A stretch of DNA of 64,000 bases, taken from positions 55,371 through 119,370 of the forward strand of contig CAYZXL010000010.1 in the NCBI GenBank assembly GCA_964482435.1, in the 5' to 3' direction. Origin of the DNA: CAYZXL01 sp964482435. Its GTDB lineage: Bacteria; Auribacterota; JABMQX01. Positions 17,804-26,451 of the stretch are shown in pieces (within the stretch, counting starts at the first letter, position 1; each line of letters opens with the position of its first letter). Both the position numbers and the translations under genes were made by a program. A model generated the notes under the pieces. It saw only the letters and a program-made list of their open reading frames with translations, was not told the origin of the DNA and did not search any database.

Positions 17804-19183
17804 TTAAACACGGCAGATGGCGAACCTCCTTTTGCCGGAGGCAGTGGGTGGGAAATCGGTAGTCTGTTCGAATGAGACTCTCGTGTCCTCACCGAGAACG
17901 GACTTCAGGACCCGTGTGAGCAATTCCCTGTTTTCCTCGGTGAGAGCGGGCGAGGGGGTGTGTCGAAGAGTAATAGCCCCGATCTGGTCCTGACAGAGTT
18001 GGAATTCATCTATAGGTATGCGGGTTCGCTGAAGGAGATACGTCGCCAGGACCCCGGAGACCCTGAAGCCGTCGGTTCGATAGAAAAACTCGTTCACCCG
18101 GCCATCGAGGCGAAGGATGCGACGAAACGGAAGCCCAAGGCTTGCATCTGGCTCTCCGATGCAGCCTGCGTCCCCGTTACGGTATCGGAGCAGAGGAAAA
18201 GCCCTGTTGTCTAAATCCGTTATCACAAATTCGCCGGTGCCGGTAGCAGAGATACGGCCGTCTTCGCCGAGGACTTCGATGACAACGTGGTCTTCGGGGA
18301 TGCAGTGAGGCAGCCCGGGGCCGGGGCGGTGGCCAAGTGCCATGATTTCCCGACATCCATAGTAATCCATAACGTCTGCCCCCGTCACCTCCTTAATCTT
18401 GTCTGCCCAGTGCGGATGAAGCACTTCGGCCGTAGGATAGACTCCCGTCAGCGCCAAACTCACTCCGGCTTTCTGGAGGTAGTCGCAGAAAAGAAACCAG
18501 GCAGAGCAATACCCCATCCCGTACCGGATGCCTTTGCGTCGGCACATTTTCGCCACAGCGACTGCTGTTCGAGAGTCGAGTTCAAAGGCAGGGAATGGGT
18601 ACACACGGTTGAGACGCCGAATCAAACGGTCCTTGAGGCCAGTCTTGCCTAACCCGAGGCTTCCCCCGTAGAACCCTAACGTCGGAAAACCTGTCTTGTA
18701 CCCGGACCAGGAAAGACCGCGAAGGTGGCAAGCCTCCTGAACGAAGGTCGTCCACCTATCGCAGAGCACGGTGACGGGCTGGCCGGTTGTTCCGCCGGTG
18801 GTGCGGGAGTCGGGCTGTAGAGAAGCCACCTCGTCGGAAAGAAGCTCTTTGTAACGATGCTGCACGATTTCTCTGGTCAGCAGGGGAATCGAAGAGAGGT
18901 CTTCCAGCCCACTGAAAGTCTGCGGCGACACACCTATTCGACGAAACAACTCGCGATAGTATGGAACGTGCTCATAGCAGTACCTCGCAAGGCCAACAAG
19001 CTTGCGGTCGCGGTATGCCTTCAGCTCTTCTATGGACATTCGTTGCGCGGCATCAACCTCCAGGAGGAGGTGCTCGAGCCGAACTCGCCACTTGCGCGCA
19101 GCAAGTCGCGCTAGTAGTTCCGGGATTAGTCCCGAGTAATAGGCCTGTACAGGATTTCTCAGTCTGCGAGAGCTTTGTCTCAT
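17804..19183 (-). CDS. CapK/PaaK-like AMP-binding ligase
   Basis: About 459 residues of the phenylacetate-CoA ligase/CapK adenylate-forming family. The phosphate-binding loop is TTGGTTGQPV (about 125-135 from this start), followed by YYGCREIMALGHR, the adenine-binding segment, and FVITDLDNRAFPLLRYRNGD. CapK-like members sit in capsule clusters and are thought to activate an acyl or amino acid group for attachment to the glycan, here perhaps for the FemAB-like protein. The ATG at 19183 has GGGGAGG 8 bases upstream; an in-frame start at 19240 lacks one. Confidence 0.88.
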   Translation of the reverse strand: MRQSSRRLRNPVQAYYSGLIPELLARLAARKWRVRLEHLLLEVDAAQRMSIEELKAYRDRKLVGLARYCYEHVPYYRELFRRIGVSPQTFSGLEDLSSIPLLTREIVQHRYKELLSDEVASLQPDSRTTGGTTGQPVTVLCDRWTTFVQEACHLRGLSWSGYKTGFPTLGFYGGSLGLGKTGLKDRLIRRLNRVYPFPAFELDSRTAVAVAKMCRRKGIRYGMGYCSAWFLFCDYLQKAGVSLALTGVYPTAEVLHPHWADKIKEVTGADVMDYYGCREIMALGHRPGPGLPHCIPEDHVVIEVLGEDGRISATGTGEFVITDLDNRAFPLLRYRNGDAGCIGEPDASLGLPFRRILRLDGRVNEFFYRTDGFRVSGVLATYLLQRTRIPIDEFQLCQDQIGAITLRHTPSPALTEENRELLTRVLKSVLGEDTRVSFEQTTDFPPTASGKRRFAICRV

Positions 19184-19837
19184 CTGCGGCACCTCCCCAC
19201 CTCTGAGGTCAATGCCAGGGCACCTCAATGGGTTGGACATGTTCTTAACAGGCTTCCTGAGGCGATGTCAAGAAATGTCGTCGGAAGGGGAAGCCTACGT
19301 TTGAGTGGTGCATCTTGTGTCTTTGAGGGCGCCAATGCGGCGACGGATTCGAACTGATGAATCAGAAATCGCCTGCCCCCGGGTGGGTCTGCGTTGAGCC
19401 GGTTCTTCATCCAGGGAGTGTCTGACCTTTGCGCGCCGAACTCTCTCGGGCAACAACGTCTTTCCCTCGGAGGACCGTACTCCTAAGGGCGGCGGCTGCA
19501 AAAACAACGCCACGCTACTCGTGCCGGCGCCGAGCACGATTGCGGGTCTCGCGCGCGGACGGGCGGCGCGGGTCCGGCTTTTCCTGTAAAGCGATATGGG
19601 CCGTCGAACTGTTTCGACCGAGGGGTTCCCGCTGCGTCTTTCTGCGGCGCCTCGACCAAAACGGGGTTGACTTTTGTTCCCTGGGTGGCCGAATATGCCG
19701 CCGGAACCTATTCCGATGCCAGGGACGTTGGTTCAGCTGAGCGCGAGTTCCTCCGCGCGGTCGCCGGTTGGTGGCGAGCAAGCGTGGCTGGTTTTTCTGC
19801 TGAACCTGAAAAGAAGGGGGCAGACGAGAGCGATTCA
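19184..19837. other. 654-base intergenic region between divergent operons
   Basis: It separates the minus-strand glycan cluster from the plus-strand cytochrome c maturation genes, so promoters for both should lie here. I see no convincing sigma-70 boxes and no gene. Plus-strand ORFs inside it (19429-19740 and the first 57 codons of the 19667 frame) are Arg-rich and look random. Confidence 0.5.
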
Positions 19838-20125
19838 ATGGCGACCTGTGATCGAAACAACTCAACACTCGGACGAATTCTCCTGAAAGCGCTAAGCTCA
19901 GTGAAGCTCGCCGTCAGTCTTCTATCGCTCATAGCTCTGGTTCTGATCGTCGCAACCTTAATCAGAAATCAGGACCACGCCCGGCGGTACATCTACCACT
20001 CCTGGTGGTTCATTTCCCTGCTTGGCCTCTTGTGTCTCAAGCTTCTTGTGTGCGTAGCGGGGCGACGGTCTCTTAAACTGAAAAAGCTGGGGACAAGGGT
20101 GACCCGAGCCGCTGGCAGAGGTTAA
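19838..20125 (+). CDS. short ResB-like N-terminal fragment, two membrane helices
   Basis: About 95 residues from the ATG MATCDRNNS. Two transmembrane helices and the motif NQDHARRYIYHSWWFISLLGL closely match the start of the ResB domain in the following gene (NQAQAGRNIYHSWWFISLLGL). The rest of ResB is absent, so this is either a degenerate tandem duplicate or a small accessory protein. It ends one base before the start of the next gene and is clearly in its operon. The frame is open upstream to 19667 but that part is unlike ResB. Confidence 0.6.
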   Translation: MATCDRNNSTLGRILLKALSSVKLAVSLLSLIALVLIVATLIRNQDHARRYIYHSWWFISLLGLLCLKLLVCVAGRRSLKLKKLGTRVTRAAGRG

Positions 20126-20126
20126 G

Positions 20127-23100
20127 ATGCCCGAGGAGCAACAAAAAGGACGGCAGAAACGCGCAGCTCAGAGGGAGGCATGGGGTATGGCGGCCCCAAG
20201 GTTTTCCAAAGGCGAGGCAGTTCGGTTCGGATGGAAGACGGCGAAGCGCAATGTGGGGTTTTTTGCGGGCCTCACTATCTTAGTCGGGATCACCCACGTT
20301 ACTCCCTGGCTTATCACGGCTGCGGCCCGACAGGATGCGGGGCTTCTCCCTCGTATTGTCAGCGTCGCTTCATGGCTACCACAAATCGTGGTGCAGATGG
20401 GGGTCATGAGAATCGCCTTAAGATTCTGCGACGGCGCGAGGGGCGCACTTAGCGATTTATTCTCCTGTTTTCCTCTGTACTTCAGATATGTACTTGGTTC
20501 GAATCTATACGCGCTGATATGTTTCGGGGTGCCGTTCTGGGCATATCTACTTAGTCCGATTCTACTCGTGGCGGCGCTTTTGTTATTTGCCATCCCCGGC
20601 ATTATCTGGTCAATGAAATACCAGTTCTTTGGGTATTTCATCGTTGACAGGGGAGTCCCTGCCGTGAAAGCACTTCGCGCAAGCGCGAGGATCACCAGGG
20701 GCGCTAAGCGGGAGTTGTTCGAGTTCGCTATATTGCTCGTCCTTATCAACATTCTCGGGGCCCTGTGCCTGGGCATCGGTCTCTTTGTGACGGTCCCGCT
20801 ATCGCTGCTTGCTCATGCCTTCGTGTATCGAAAGTTGCTGGCGGCTACGGAAGGTGTTCGAACAGCAGAGACCCTTGAGGCCGTTCGACCCCGTGAATCA
20901 GTACTAAGAGTGCTCGGCTCGGTGCAGCTAACCGTCACGCTCTCGTTTCTCGTAGCCGTGGCGCTGATGGTTGCAACCCTCATCGAGAATCAGGCTCAGG
21001 CTGGTCGCAATATTTACCATTCCTGGTGGTTTATTTCGCTGCTCGGGCTTTTCTGTCTCAATCTTCTTCTCTGCACGGCAGGGCGATGGTCCTTCAGAGC
21101 GAAGAAGATCGGGATAACTGTTGCCCACGCAGGCGTCCTGGTCATGGTCGTCGGAGTGGTCATCGGCGCCATCTGGGGGCAGCGAGGCTCCGTTCAACTC
21201 TACATCGGCCAGGCGGACGATATTTGGTACCTCGAAAATAACAAGAAGATGAAGCTCCCCTTCGTCGTTTATCTCAAATACTTTAAGGTGCAACGCTATG
21301 TTCGTGAAAGGCTTGTGGTTTACGTGGTGGACCGCAACCTCGTCCGCTCTTTCCCGATGGAAGTCGGCAAGAGCTTCAGGGTTGCCGGGACGCCGTATTC
21401 CGTGACGACCCTGCGCTACGAGCCAGACTTCGTTGTTCTCGGCAAAGGGGGTTTCGGGAGCCGCTCCAGCGAGCCAAAAAATCCAGCAGTCCAGGTTCGC
21501 GTCGAGGACGGGTCAGACAACAAGACACTGTGGGTCTTCGCAAAAGCCCCCGGCATGCACCAGGACCCGGATTCCAACGTCCGCCTCCTTTATCAGCGGG
21601 TCGAAGAAAGGATCAAGAATTTCAAATCAAAGGTCCTGCTCCTGGGCGAGAAGGTCGTCCTTGTCGTGGATGACAGGCCCGTGGAGACGGGGTACTGGGG
21701 GCTCAGTCACCCTGTTTTCAGTCCGGATGGCAGGCACGTCGCATACAAGGGTTCGGGTACAGACGGCGCATGGGAGTGCGTAGTAGTGGACGGACAGCCC
21801 GGACCGAGATACGAAGCGCTTGGCCCCAGGCCTCCCGTGTTTCATGGGGACGGTACCCTGGAATATCTGGCCTTCGGAGACGGGGTGGTCTACCGCGTTA
21901 AACACATCCCGCAAGCTAAGAGCCCGCCGGAAAAGAGGTCTCCACCCGTCGGCAAGGAAACTGGCACCGGACGCCGCAGCATTTTTGAGGAACGTACTAC
22001 TCCGCCCGTCACCTCCTCGCAAAGAACAGCGCCCCTCGCTAGCAAAACAACCCCTACCCGCCGGTCGAGCCTCTTCCATGACGAGCCCACTTCCGGCCGC
22101 ACCGTTGCCGTCGCACAGGCCGCGTACCAGGTCGAGGAGGAGAAGGTCGGGACAATTGACCGCTCGGCATTTGACCACGCCAAGTTCAGCGGGGATGGAT
22201 TGCACATCGCCTACCGGGTGGACAAGGATGGTAGGTGGATGGTCGCATTGGATGGGAAGGCAGGCCCCGACTTCCAATGTGCCGGACTCTCGGGGGAGTA
22301 TTTCTGTGAGCGGCTTTTAGCCCTCAGTTCGGACGCAAAGCGGTTGGCGTACGCCGCCGTGGAGGCTGGCAAGACATTCGTGGTTATGGACGGCAGGCCG
22401 GGACCCGCGTATGACGACGTTCAGGACGTCACCCTCAGCGCGGATGGAAGGCGTGTCGCATATGTCGCCAAGAGGGGCAACAAGTCGTTCGTGGTCGTTG
22501 ATGAGCAAGCCGGCCCAGAGCTCGACGAGATTAGAGACCCGGCCTTCAGTCCCGACGGGGCGCGATTTGCCTACAAGGGCAGAGTGCTGGGCGAGCAGAC
22601 ATACGTACTCGCCGTGGACGGCAGACCAAGGCCTGAGCTGGGCGCTGTTTCTGATTTTGTCTTCAGCCCCGACGGAAAACGAATGGCGTATGTGGCCGAG
22701 AAAAATTCCAACCGGTTTGTGGTACTCGATGGACAAGGCGGTCCGGAGTTCAGCAACATCGAGGATTTGATGTTTAGCGCGGACGGCAAGCGCTTCGCGT
22801 ACGTCGGTGAGCGTGTAAGTAAAGGTGCGAGAGAAACGATCCTGGTTGTGGATGGGACTTTGATACGGGGCGTCGGCGTTTACCCCCGGCAAACCTTCAG
22901 CGCGGATGGTAAGCGCCTGGCCTACGCAGCCCCCAGCGGCGACGGGTGTCGTGTCATGCTGGACGGCAAGCCGGGCCCTGTGTATTTTGACGTGCTGGAC
23001 CTCACTTTCAGTCCTGACGGGAGGCGACTCGCGTACTGCGCCAGAGAGATCCTCGCCTCCAAGACGATTGAAGTCAACAAGCCCTTGAGATACCAGGGCT

Positions 23101-23312
23101 TTTCGATGTATCAATCAGCCTACGATGAGCAGCGCGAAATGTTTTCCGTTCTTGGCATAGTCAAAGACCCCGGCCTCCCTCTCGTCTATATCGGGTTCGC
23201 GGTGATTTCGGCAGGAGTCCTCTTCAACTTCTATCTGCGCCCCATCTTGACGGGGAAAGCACGGGGAACAGCGACCCAGAAGGCGCACGCCAGCGGAAGA
23301 AACACTGACTGA
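20127..23312 (+). CDS. resB: giant ResB cytochrome c synthetase subunit with beta-propeller insert
   Basis: A 1061-residue protein where ResB is usually about 450. Residues 25-250 are an extra membrane domain with several helices resembling DUF975/GPDPase-membrane domains. ResB helices follow at about 262-350 (IYHSWWFISLLGLFCLN). The periplasmic part starts normally, then at about 525-970 contains some nine copies of an F-S-x-D-G-x-R-x-A-Y repeat of PD40/TolB type, split by a low-complexity Pro/Ser/Thr linker (about 600-690). The ResB ending returns with VNKPLRYQGFSMYQSAYD and a last helix (PLVYIGFAVISAGVLFNFYL). With CcsA it should attach haem to apocytochromes on the outer side of the membrane. 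Confidence 0.9.
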   Translation: MPEEQQKGRQKRAAQREAWGMAAPRFSKGEAVRFGWKTAKRNVGFFAGLTILVGITHVTPWLITAAARQDAGLLPRIVSVASWLPQIVVQMGVMRIALRFCDGARGALSDLFSCFPLYFRYVLGSNLYALICFGVPFWAYLLSPILLVAALLLFAIPGIIWSMKYQFFGYFIVDRGVPAVKALRASARITRGAKRELFEFAILLVLINILGALCLGIGLFVTVPLSLLAHAFVYRKLLAATEGVRTAETLEAVRPRESVLRVLGSVQLTVTLSFLVAVALMVATLIENQAQAGRNIYHSWWFISLLGLFCLNLLLCTAGRWSFRAKKIGITVAHAGVLVMVVGVVIGAIWGQRGSVQLYIGQADDIWYLENNKKMKLPFVVYLKYFKVQRYVRERLVVYVVDRNLVRSFPMEVGKSFRVAGTPYSVTTLRYEPDFVVLGKGGFGSRSSEPKNPAVQVRVEDGSDNKTLWVFAKAPGMHQDPDSNVRLLYQRVEERIKNFKSKVLLLGEKVVLVVDDRPVETGYWGLSHPVFSPDGRHVAYKGSGTDGAWECVVVDGQPGPRYEALGPRPPVFHGDGTLEYLAFGDGVVYRVKHIPQAKSPPEKRSPPVGKETGTGRRSIFEERTTPPVTSSQRTAPLASKTTPTRRSSLFHDEPTSGRTVAVAQAAYQVEEEKVGTIDRSAFDHAKFSGDGLHIAYRVDKDGRWMVALDGKAGPDFQCAGLSGEYFCERLLALSSDAKRLAYAAVEAGKTFVVMDGRPGPAYDDVQDVTLSADGRRVAYVAKRGNKSFVVVDEQAGPELDEIRDPAFSPDGARFAYKGRVLGEQTYVLAVDGRPRPELGAVSDFVFSPDGKRMAYVAEKNSNRFVVLDGQGGPEFSNIEDLMFSADGKRFAYVGERVSKGARETILVVDGTLIRGVGVYPRQTFSADGKRLAYAAPSGDGCRVMLDGKPGPVYFDVLDLTFSPDGRRLAYCAREILASKTIEVNKPLRYQGFSMYQSAYDEQREMFSVLGIVKDPGLPLVYIGFAVISAGVLFNFYLRPILTGKARGTATQKAHASGRNTD

Positions 23313-23322
23313 AAAGGGAGCC

Positions 23323-24315
23323 ATGTCACCCACAAGATTATTCTTCACCTGTGCCGAAGTAGCCTATTTCTTAGCGGGTGTGACTTTCGTAATTTACTAC
23401 CTGAGCCGCAAGAGTGGCTTTCGGGTCGTTGCGATTTCTCTTCTGGTCGTCGGCGCGCTGTCCCAGGCCCTTTTCGTCGCCTGGCGATGGGGGGAAGCAG
23501 GACGCCCCCCGTTCGCCAATACGTTTGAAACGCTCGTGTTCTTCAGCCTGGTCATCGCGGTAGTCTGCATTGTCCTGGAGCTGCTTTATTCACCGAAGAT
23601 TGTCGGGGCGGGCGGCGCGCTCCTCGCCCTCTTAGCCGTCGGGTACGCGAACCTGTTTGAGTGGCAAATCGAGCCCCTTATGCCCGCCCTGCAAAACAAC
23701 TTCTGGTTGACCCTCCACGTCGTCTTCTGCTTCATCAGCTACGGCTCTTTCGCGGTATCTTTCGTGGCGGCTCTCATTTTCCTTGTGATGCACGGCGGCG
23801 TCTTGCGAAAGATTTCGGCGTTTCTGGTATCTCTTTGCGTCGTGGGGCTTGTCGGTGGCCTGTTCTACGGGTTGGCGCTGCTGGGAATGGGTATCGCAGC
23901 CGCCGTGGCCGGAGGAGTTGTCGTGGCGGGGTTGATCTCACTCGCCCTGACATCCATTCTGACAAAGAAAGGAGTCACGGCCGAAGGAAGAACCAGCGTT
24001 CTCTCGGACCTGGTATGGAAGATGGTCGCGTTCGGCTTTCCGTTTCTCACTCTCGGAATCATGACTGGCTCGGTCTGGGCGAGCGTCGCTTGGGGGAGGT
24101 ACTGGGGATGGGACCCGAAGGAAACGTGGTCGCTGATTACCTGGCTCGTTTACGCATTTTTCCTTCACGTGCGATTCTCCGGCGGGCTGTTCGGCCTGAA
24201 GGCAAAATCGCTCCCGCAACTCCAGGCGATTCTCTCGGCGATTGGTTTCCTCTTCGTCCTTTTCACCTACTTCGGGGTCAACTACCTCCTGTCCGGCCTC
24301 CACGCCTACACATAA
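23323..24315 (+). CDS. ccsA: cytochrome c biogenesis protein CcsA/ResC
   Basis: A 330-residue polytopic membrane protein, the haem-handling partner of ResB in system II cytochrome c maturation. The tryptophan-rich WWD motif is clear: WGRYWGWDPKETWSLITWL near residue 263. His residues flanking it (LHVVFCFISYG near 130 and the later FFLHVRFSG) are the expected haem ligands. It starts 10 bases after resB with AAGGGAG upstream. The client cytochromes could include the two tetrahaem proteins at 42408 and 44798. Confidence 0.94.
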   Translation: MSPTRLFFTCAEVAYFLAGVTFVIYYLSRKSGFRVVAISLLVVGALSQALFVAWRWGEAGRPPFANTFETLVFFSLVIAVVCIVLELLYSPKIVGAGGALLALLAVGYANLFEWQIEPLMPALQNNFWLTLHVVFCFISYGSFAVSFVAALIFLVMHGGVLRKISAFLVSLCVVGLVGGLFYGLALLGMGIAAAVAGGVVVAGLISLALTSILTKKGVTAEGRTSVLSDLVWKMVAFGFPFLTLGIMTGSVWASVAWGRYWGWDPKETWSLITWLVYAFFLHVRFSGGLFGLKAKSLPQLQAILSAIGFLFVLFTYFGVNYLLSGLHAYT

Positions 24316-24384
24316 TACGCGCCACCCGGTCACGAGTGGAACCCCGTTGGTCGAGACGACAGCCGTCGCCCGGAAAAAATCCCC

Positions 24385-24432
24385 TTGACAGAAATCCGGG
24401 CTTGTGCTTTATTTTAGACTGACTGGTCAGTC
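24385..24432 (+). promoter_or_regulatory. promoter with TetR-type operator
   Basis: A TTGACA box at 24385-24390 is followed after 17-19 bases by an AT-rich TTTATTTTA segment usable as a -10. Directly after it, 24417-24432 is a palindrome GACTGAC-TG-GTCAGTC with 7-base arms. Such palindromes are typical operators of TetR-family repressors, and this one overlaps the expected transcription start 27 bases before the tetR gene. It suggests autoregulation of the whole efflux operon. Confidence 0.72.
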
Positions 24433-24458
24433 AGATTTCTGGCTGGAGGCGTGGTTCA

Positions 24459-25082
24459 TTGGCTATCACAGTTAGCAAAAGAGAGTTGCGAGCCGACCGA
24501 AACCGGAACAAGATTCTCAGCGCTGCCATGAAAGTGTTTTCCGGGAAGGGGTTCCACAAGGCGACCCTCGACGAGATTTGCAGGCGAGCTGACCTGGGCA
24601 AGGGGACTATCTACCAGCATTTCAGCAACAAGAAAGACCTGTTTCTGGCGATTGTTGATTCGTTCGCGGCAGAGCTGGGAAAGCGCATTGAGGACGCCGT
24701 AAACGGGATTGAGGACGATTTCCTCCGGCTGCGAAAGGCGGTCTCGGCGTACATGGGCTTTCACGGCGGGCATCGCGCCTTTTACCGGCTCTTGATACAC
24801 GAGGAAAGCTCCTTCACGAAGGAAATCCATGAGCGGTTTCGCACGAAGTACTTCTCCCATCTACAGATTCTCGAGGAAGTCCTCCGCAGGGGAATGAAGA
24901 ACGGCAAAATGAAGAAAATGAATCCCAGAACCGCAACGTTCGCCCTCATTGGGATGTGCAATCTGACGATTTTCCGGTGGCTTTTATCAGAAAGGCCGTA
25001 CCCGTTAGAGAGGGAGGCGGGCCCGATCCTGAAAATCTTTCTATGGGGGATTGCACAACAGCAAGAGGGTGGAGGGGCTTAG
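24459..25082 (+). CDS. TetR-family transcriptional repressor
   Basis: A 207-residue regulator. The helix-turn-helix is at about residues 35-55 (TLDEICRRADLGKGTIYQHFSNKKDLF), the TetR signature. The C-terminal ligand domain is helical and Cys-poor. Translation seems to start at TTG 24459 with GGAGG 9 bases upstream. It is the first gene of an operon with tolC, membrane fusion and RND genes, so it most likely senses a toxic compound and derepresses its own efflux pump. Confidence 0.92.
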   Translation: MAITVSKRELRADRNRNKILSAAMKVFSGKGFHKATLDEICRRADLGKGTIYQHFSNKKDLFLAIVDSFAAELGKRIEDAVNGIEDDFLRLRKAVSAYMGFHGGHRAFYRLLIHEESSFTKEIHERFRTKYFSHLQILEEVLRRGMKNGKMKKMNPRTATFALIGMCNLTIFRWLLSERPYPLEREAGPILKIFLWGIAQQQEGGGA

Positions 25083-25085
25083 AGG

Positions 25086-26432
25086 ATGACTTTTGACGGC
25101 GTTTCACGGAAATTCTGGAGTTTGTGTGCAGGCGCTTCTCTCCTGATGAGCGCCTGTGCGATGGCAGGCGAAGTCGAGTCTCGGAAGGGCGCCCCTTTGT
25201 CTCTCTCCATCCAGGATAGTGTCAAGATTGCCGTGCGGAACAATCCCGTCGTGCAGATTGCGAGGGAAGAGCAAAGCGTCGCCCGTGGGAAGCTAACCGA
25301 AGCCAGGTCAGCAACCCTGCCTCACTTGGCGGCTTCGGGAACATATACATGGCTGGAGAGAGTCCCCAGCGCCACATTCATGGAGAGAACTTTCACGCTG
25401 GGCGAACAGGGACAGTACCTCACGTCGCTCGACCTTTCCCAGACCCTGTTCAGCGGCGGGCGCATCTCCGCTGGCATACGGGGTGCAAAGTTCTACCGCG
25501 CCCTTGCCGAAGAGCAGCTCCGCGGGACGCAGCAGACTATCGCCTTCAGTGCCGAGAAAGCCTACTACGATGTCCTGGTCAATGCGGAATTCTATGCCGT
25601 CAGCCAGCACGCCCTCGAGCTTGCAGAAGGGCACAAAGCCGATGTGGAGAAAAGGCACGCGCAGGGGACAGTTTCGGACTACGACCTCCTTCGGGCGACC
25701 ATCGAAGTCTCCAACATGCGTGCCCAGATGATCAAAGCCCGAAATGCCCTGAATCTCACGCAGACGACCTTTCTGAAAGTGCTGGCCTTACCTCTGACGA
25801 CGGAATTTCTTTTGACCGACAAGCTTTCATACGAGCGAGCGACGGCGAAAATGGAGGAGAGCCTGGCAGTGGCTTTGCTCCAGCGGTCGGACTTGAAACA
25901 GGCCGACATCAAAGTAGCCATGCAGAAGGAAACCATTCGCGCCACGGCGGGAGCATTGTATCCGACGCTGGCTGCCGTCGGAACCTGGGAAGGAGGCAAC
26001 GCAAGCCGGTTCTCATTTGGCGGCACGGGGTGGAGTGAGGGCTGGTACGTCGGCGCCATGGTCTCTGTCCCGGTTTTTGAGGGGATGGAAACGAAGGGAA
26101 AGTTGGCTCAAGAAAGAGCAAGGCTTCGCCAAAACGAGCTTCAAAAACAGGATTCTCTTCAGTCGGTTGAGCTGGAAGTCAAACAAGCCATCCTGAACCT
26201 CGAGGACGCCACAGAGTTTGTGGAATCCCAGAAAGAAAATGTCAGGCAGGCGGAGGAAGGCCTGCGCCTGGCCAATGTACGCTACGCCAATGACATGGCG
26301 ACGGAACTGGACGTGCTGGATGCGAGGGTCGCGCTGACTCAGGCCCGGAACAACTACGCGCAGGCGGTTTACAGCCATATGCTTGCCCGGTTATCCCTGA
26401 AGAAAGCTATGGGAGTCATTCCCCTGCCGTAG
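25086..26432 (+). CDS. TolC-like outer membrane efflux protein
   Basis: A 448-residue outer membrane factor. After a signal peptide (about 1-25, ending at a possible SACAMAG site) come two long helical repeats of the OEP family. LSIQDSVKIAVRNNPVVQIAREE begins the first and EVKQAILNLEDATEFVESQKENVRQAEEGLRLANVRY is typical of the second. It forms the outer channel for the pump encoded downstream. It starts 3 bases after the tetR stop. Confidence 0.92.
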   Translation: MTFDGVSRKFWSLCAGASLLMSACAMAGEVESRKGAPLSLSIQDSVKIAVRNNPVVQIAREEQSVARGKLTEARSATLPHLAASGTYTWLERVPSATFMERTFTLGEQGQYLTSLDLSQTLFSGGRISAGIRGAKFYRALAEEQLRGTQQTIAFSAEKAYYDVLVNAEFYAVSQHALELAEGHKADVEKRHAQGTVSDYDLLRATIEVSNMRAQMIKARNALNLTQTTFLKVLALPLTTEFLLTDKLSYERATAKMEESLAVALLQRSDLKQADIKVAMQKETIRATAGALYPTLAAVGTWEGGNASRFSFGGTGWSEGWYVGAMVSVPVFEGMETKGKLAQERARLRQNELQKQDSLQSVELEVKQAILNLEDATEFVESQKENVRQAEEGLRLANVRYANDMATELDVLDARVALTQARNNYAQAVYSHMLARLSLKKAMGVIPLP

Positions 26433-26451
26433 GCAACGAAAGGACACAGGA

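Noticed and set aside
19429..19740. Plus-strand ORF before the ResB genes
   Set aside because: Arg- and Ser-rich random-looking sequence, no domain and no ribosome-binding site.
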